NCBI RefSeq assembly: GCF_013778505.1
Contig: NZ_JAAOWU010000012.1
Location: 1-64,000 of the forward strand
Direction of reading: 5' to 3'
DNA from: Pseudomonas sivasensis
GTDB taxonomy: Bacteria > Pseudomonadota > Gammaproteobacteria > Pseudomonadales > Pseudomonadaceae
Length of the DNA stretch: 64,000 nt
Position 1 is the stretch's first letter; every line of letters begins with the position of its first letter. This document shows, in pieces, positions 62,180 through 64,000 of the stretch. A program made the position numbers and the translations under genes. The notes under the pieces are model-generated. The model worked only from the letters and a program-made list of their open reading frames with translations, had not been told where the DNA came from and made no database searches.

Positions 62180-63037
62180 ATGGGCGAAGTCGTCCTGGCG
62201 GCGAAAATCTGCCACGTTCCCTCGATGTATTTATCGGAGCTGCCCGGCAAGCACCATGGCTGCCGTGAAGCAGCGATTGCCGGTCACAAAGAGATCGGCC
62301 GCCGCGCCCGCGAACTGGGCGCCGACACCGCCGTAGTGTTTGACGTGCACTGGCTGGTCAACAGCGCCTATCACGTCAACAGCGGTGAGCACTTCAAGGG
62401 CACCTACACCAGTAACGAGCTGCCGCACTTCATCAAGAACATGGACTACGAATACCCAGGCTGCCCGGAACTTGGCGAGTTGATCGCCGCCGAGGCCAAT
62501 GCGGCCGACGTGCGTACCCTGGCCCACAACATCCCCAGCCTGGAGCTGGAATACGGCACCCTGGTACCGATGCGCTACATGCACATGGGCGTACCGGACG
62601 CGCAGAAATTCAATGTGGTATCGATTGCCGCCTGGTGTGCCTGGCATCGCCTGCAAGACAGCTTCACGTTCGGCGCCGCCGTGCGCCGGGCCATCGAGAA
62701 GAGCGACCGCAAAGTCGTGGTGCTGGCTTCCGGCTCACTGTCGCACCGGTTCTCCGACGACCGTAATGCCGAAGCCAATATCCATAACTGGACGCGCGAG
62801 TTCGACAAACAGGTCGATCTGCATGTGGTGGAGCTCTGGCGCCAAGGCCGCTGGAAAGAGTTCTGCGCGATGCTTCCGGACTACGCCGAACACTGCTTCG
62901 GCGAAGGCAAGATGCACGACACCGCGATGCTTCTCGGGCTACTCGGCGGGCCGGATTACGACAAGCCTGCCGAAATCATCACCGCCCCGTTCGGCAGCTC
63001 AGGCACCGGGCAGATCAACGCCATTTTCCCCGTTTGA
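62180..63037 (+). CDS. hpaD: 3,4-dihydroxyphenylacetate 2,3-dioxygenase HpaD
   Basis: 285-residue extradiol dioxygenase of the LigB type (KICHVPSMYLSELPGKHHGC with metal-ligand histidines, about 7-26; FDVHWLVNSAYHVNSGEHFK). Opens the homoprotocatechuate ring with O2 and Fe(II). AGGAG precedes the ATG. Follows hpaE. Confidence 0.93.
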   Translation: MGEVVLAAKICHVPSMYLSELPGKHHGCREAAIAGHKEIGRRARELGADTAVVFDVHWLVNSAYHVNSGEHFKGTYTSNELPHFIKNMDYEYPGCPELGELIAAEANAADVRTLAHNIPSLELEYGTLVPMRYMHMGVPDAQKFNVVSIAAWCAWHRLQDSFTFGAAVRRAIEKSDRKVVVLASGSLSHRFSDDRNAEANIHNWTREFDKQVDLHVVELWRQGRWKEFCAMLPDYAEHCFGEGKMHDTAMLLGLLGGPDYDKPAEIITAPFGSSGTGQINAIFPV

Positions 63038-63082
63038 CCGTATGGCCGCGCGGTGTCCCCGCGCGGTCTGAAGGAGCCGTCC

Positions 63083-63475
63083 ATGCCCCACTTCATCGCT
63101 GAATACACCGACAACATCGAGCAGCAGGCGGACTTGCCTGCCCTGTTTGAAAAAGTCCATGCCACCCTGGGCGACAGCGGTGTGTTCCCGCTGGGCGGCA
63201 TCCGCAGCCGAGGCGTGCGCCTGGATACCTGGCGCATGGCCGACGGCAAGCACGACTACGCCTTCGTGCACATGACGCTCAAGGTCGGCCATGGCCGCGA
63301 CCTGGCGACCCGTCAGCAAGTCGCCGAACATCTTTTTGAGGTGATCACCGCGCACTTTGCCGAGCTTCAGGCCCAACGCCTGCTGGCCCTGTCGTTTGAA
63401 ATGATCGAGCTGCACGAGCAGCTCAACTTCAAGCAGAACAACGTGCACGCCTTCCTCAAGGCCCAGCTGGGCTAG
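63083..63475 (+). CDS. hpaF: 5-carboxymethyl-2-hydroxymuconate delta-isomerase HpaF
   Basis: 130 residues, tautomerase-like fold with catalytic Pro as residue 2 (MPHFIAEYTDNIEQ). AAGGAG is 6 bases before ATG 63083, so the Pro becomes N-terminal after Met removal, as the family needs. Confidence 0.92.
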   Translation: MPHFIAEYTDNIEQQADLPALFEKVHATLGDSGVFPLGGIRSRGVRLDTWRMADGKHDYAFVHMTLKVGHGRDLATRQQVAEHLFEVITAHFAELQAQRLLALSFEMIELHEQLNFKQNNVHAFLKAQLG

Positions 63476-63527
63476 CACGCCCTGCCCGTTCACTCCATCG
63501 GCCTTCTCAGACAAAAAGTATAAAACC

Positions 63528-64000
63528 ATGAGCACAGCCAATATCGCCGACAGCCTCGGCAGCGTCGCCCGCGACCGCACCCACAGCACCATCACCTGGC
63601 GGCTGATGCCGCTGTTGTTGATCTGCTACCTCTTTGCCCACCTCGACCGCATCAACATCGGCTTCGCCAAGATGCAAATGAGCGCCGACCTGAATTTCAG
63701 CGACACGGTCTACGGCTTCGGCGCCGGTCTGTTCTTTGTCGCCTACGCGCTGTTCGGCGTACCGAGCAACATGGCCCTGGACCGTGTGGGTCCCAGGCGC
63801 TGGATCGCCACGTTGATGGTGGTGTGGGGCGCGCTGTCGACCTGCATGTTCATGGTCGACAGCGCCACGGGCTTCTATGTGCTGCGCTTTTTGCTCGGAG
63901 TGGCCGAGGCGGGTTTCTTCCCAGGCATCCTGGTCTTCCTCAACCGTTGGTACCCGGCGGGTCGGCGTGCGCAAGTCACCGCCTTGTTTGCGATTGCGGT
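63528..64000 (+). CDS. hpaX: 4-hydroxyphenylacetate permease HpaX (MFS), cut by the window edge
   Basis: First about 157 residues of an MFS ACS-type transporter: LMPLLLICYLFAHLDRINIG, PSNMALDRVGPRRWIATL (loop 2-3 motif) and LGVAEAGFFPGILVFLNRWY. Begins at ATG 63528 after hpaF; the rest is beyond position 64000. Place in the hpa operon supports HpaX. Confidence 0.85.
   Translation, partial: MSTANIADSLGSVARDRTHSTITWRLMPLLLICYLFAHLDRINIGFAKMQMSADLNFSDTVYGFGAGLFFVAYALFGVPSNMALDRVGPRRWIATLMVVWGALSTCMFMVDSATGFYVLRFLLGVAEAGFFPGILVFLNRWYPAGRRAQVTALFAIA

Noticed and set aside
60476..62215. 579-codon minus-strand frame antisense to hpaE
   Set aside because: The plus-strand aldehyde dehydrogenase is clear; the antisense frame has no motifs and arises from high GC at third codon positions.
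62999..63974. Long antisense frames across hpaF and hpaX
   Set aside because: They mirror GC-biased codons of the real genes on the plus strand; the plus-strand genes have motifs, ribosome sites and operon context.

Overview
The window looks like chromosomal DNA of a Pseudomonas fluorescens-group bacterium. The lipase at the left edge matches the TliA/LipA thermostable lipase family of P. fluorescens in length and catalytic residues. The serralysin, AprDEF exporter, MexS/MexT pair, ben genes and hpa genes are all of Pseudomonas type. No rRNA, tRNA, CRISPR array, prophage or intact insertion sequence was seen. Identifications rest on reading the translated sequence and on recall of families; no database search was run.

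Layout. (1) 1-7835, minus strand: exoenzyme operon aprA-inh-aprD-aprE-aprF-lipA (metalloprotease, its inhibitor, type I secretion system, lipase). (2) 8203-11664: DmpA-type peptidase plus amino-acid permease, with a divergent LuxR-type regulator. (3) 11728-12192: an orphan mini-RTX protein that is only a C-terminal secretion/beta-roll domain. (4) 12415-16189: polyamine-type binding protein, cupin, FAD amine oxidoreductase and an AraC regulator with a SnoaL-like front. (5) 16446-21798: DUF1652 protein, UvrD-like helicase, pirin, phosphoglucomutase. (6) 21895-24716: a MocR regulator coupled to a 472-residue protein I do not recognise. (7) 25424-27608: mexS/mexT. (8) 27747-33857: benzoate genes benR, benABCD and benK, with two XylS/BenR-type boxes exactly 21 bp apart upstream of benA. 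(9) 34066-39452: ABC exporter, diguanylate cyclase, Lrp regulator and zinc alcohol dehydrogenase. (10) 39556-44250: glyA, benE and a second MocR gene, carrying two gene relics (an aminotransferase tail and a broken second serine hydroxymethyltransferase). (11) 44384-52615: a homoserine/threonine-type amino-acid cluster (gamma-synthase/lyase, permease, LysR, threonine synthase-like protein, Lrp, homoserine dehydrogenase, aldehyde dehydrogenase). (12) 52676-57377: amidase, MFS transporter, SphA-like protein, AraC. (13) 57531-64000: 4-hydroxyphenylacetate (homoprotocatechuate) genes hpaR, hpaA, hpaG1G2EDF and the start of hpaX, running off the right edge.

How the parts work together: regions 1 and 3 concern secreted enzymes; 2, 4 and 11 concern amino-acid, peptide and amine use; 8 and 13 break down aromatic acids. 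The most unusual parts are region 11, where the threonine synthase-like protein has lost the usual phosphate-binding loop and the aldehyde dehydrogenase has Asp at the usual Glu position; the relics in region 10; the mini-RTX protein; and the unknown gene coupled to a MocR regulator in region 6.
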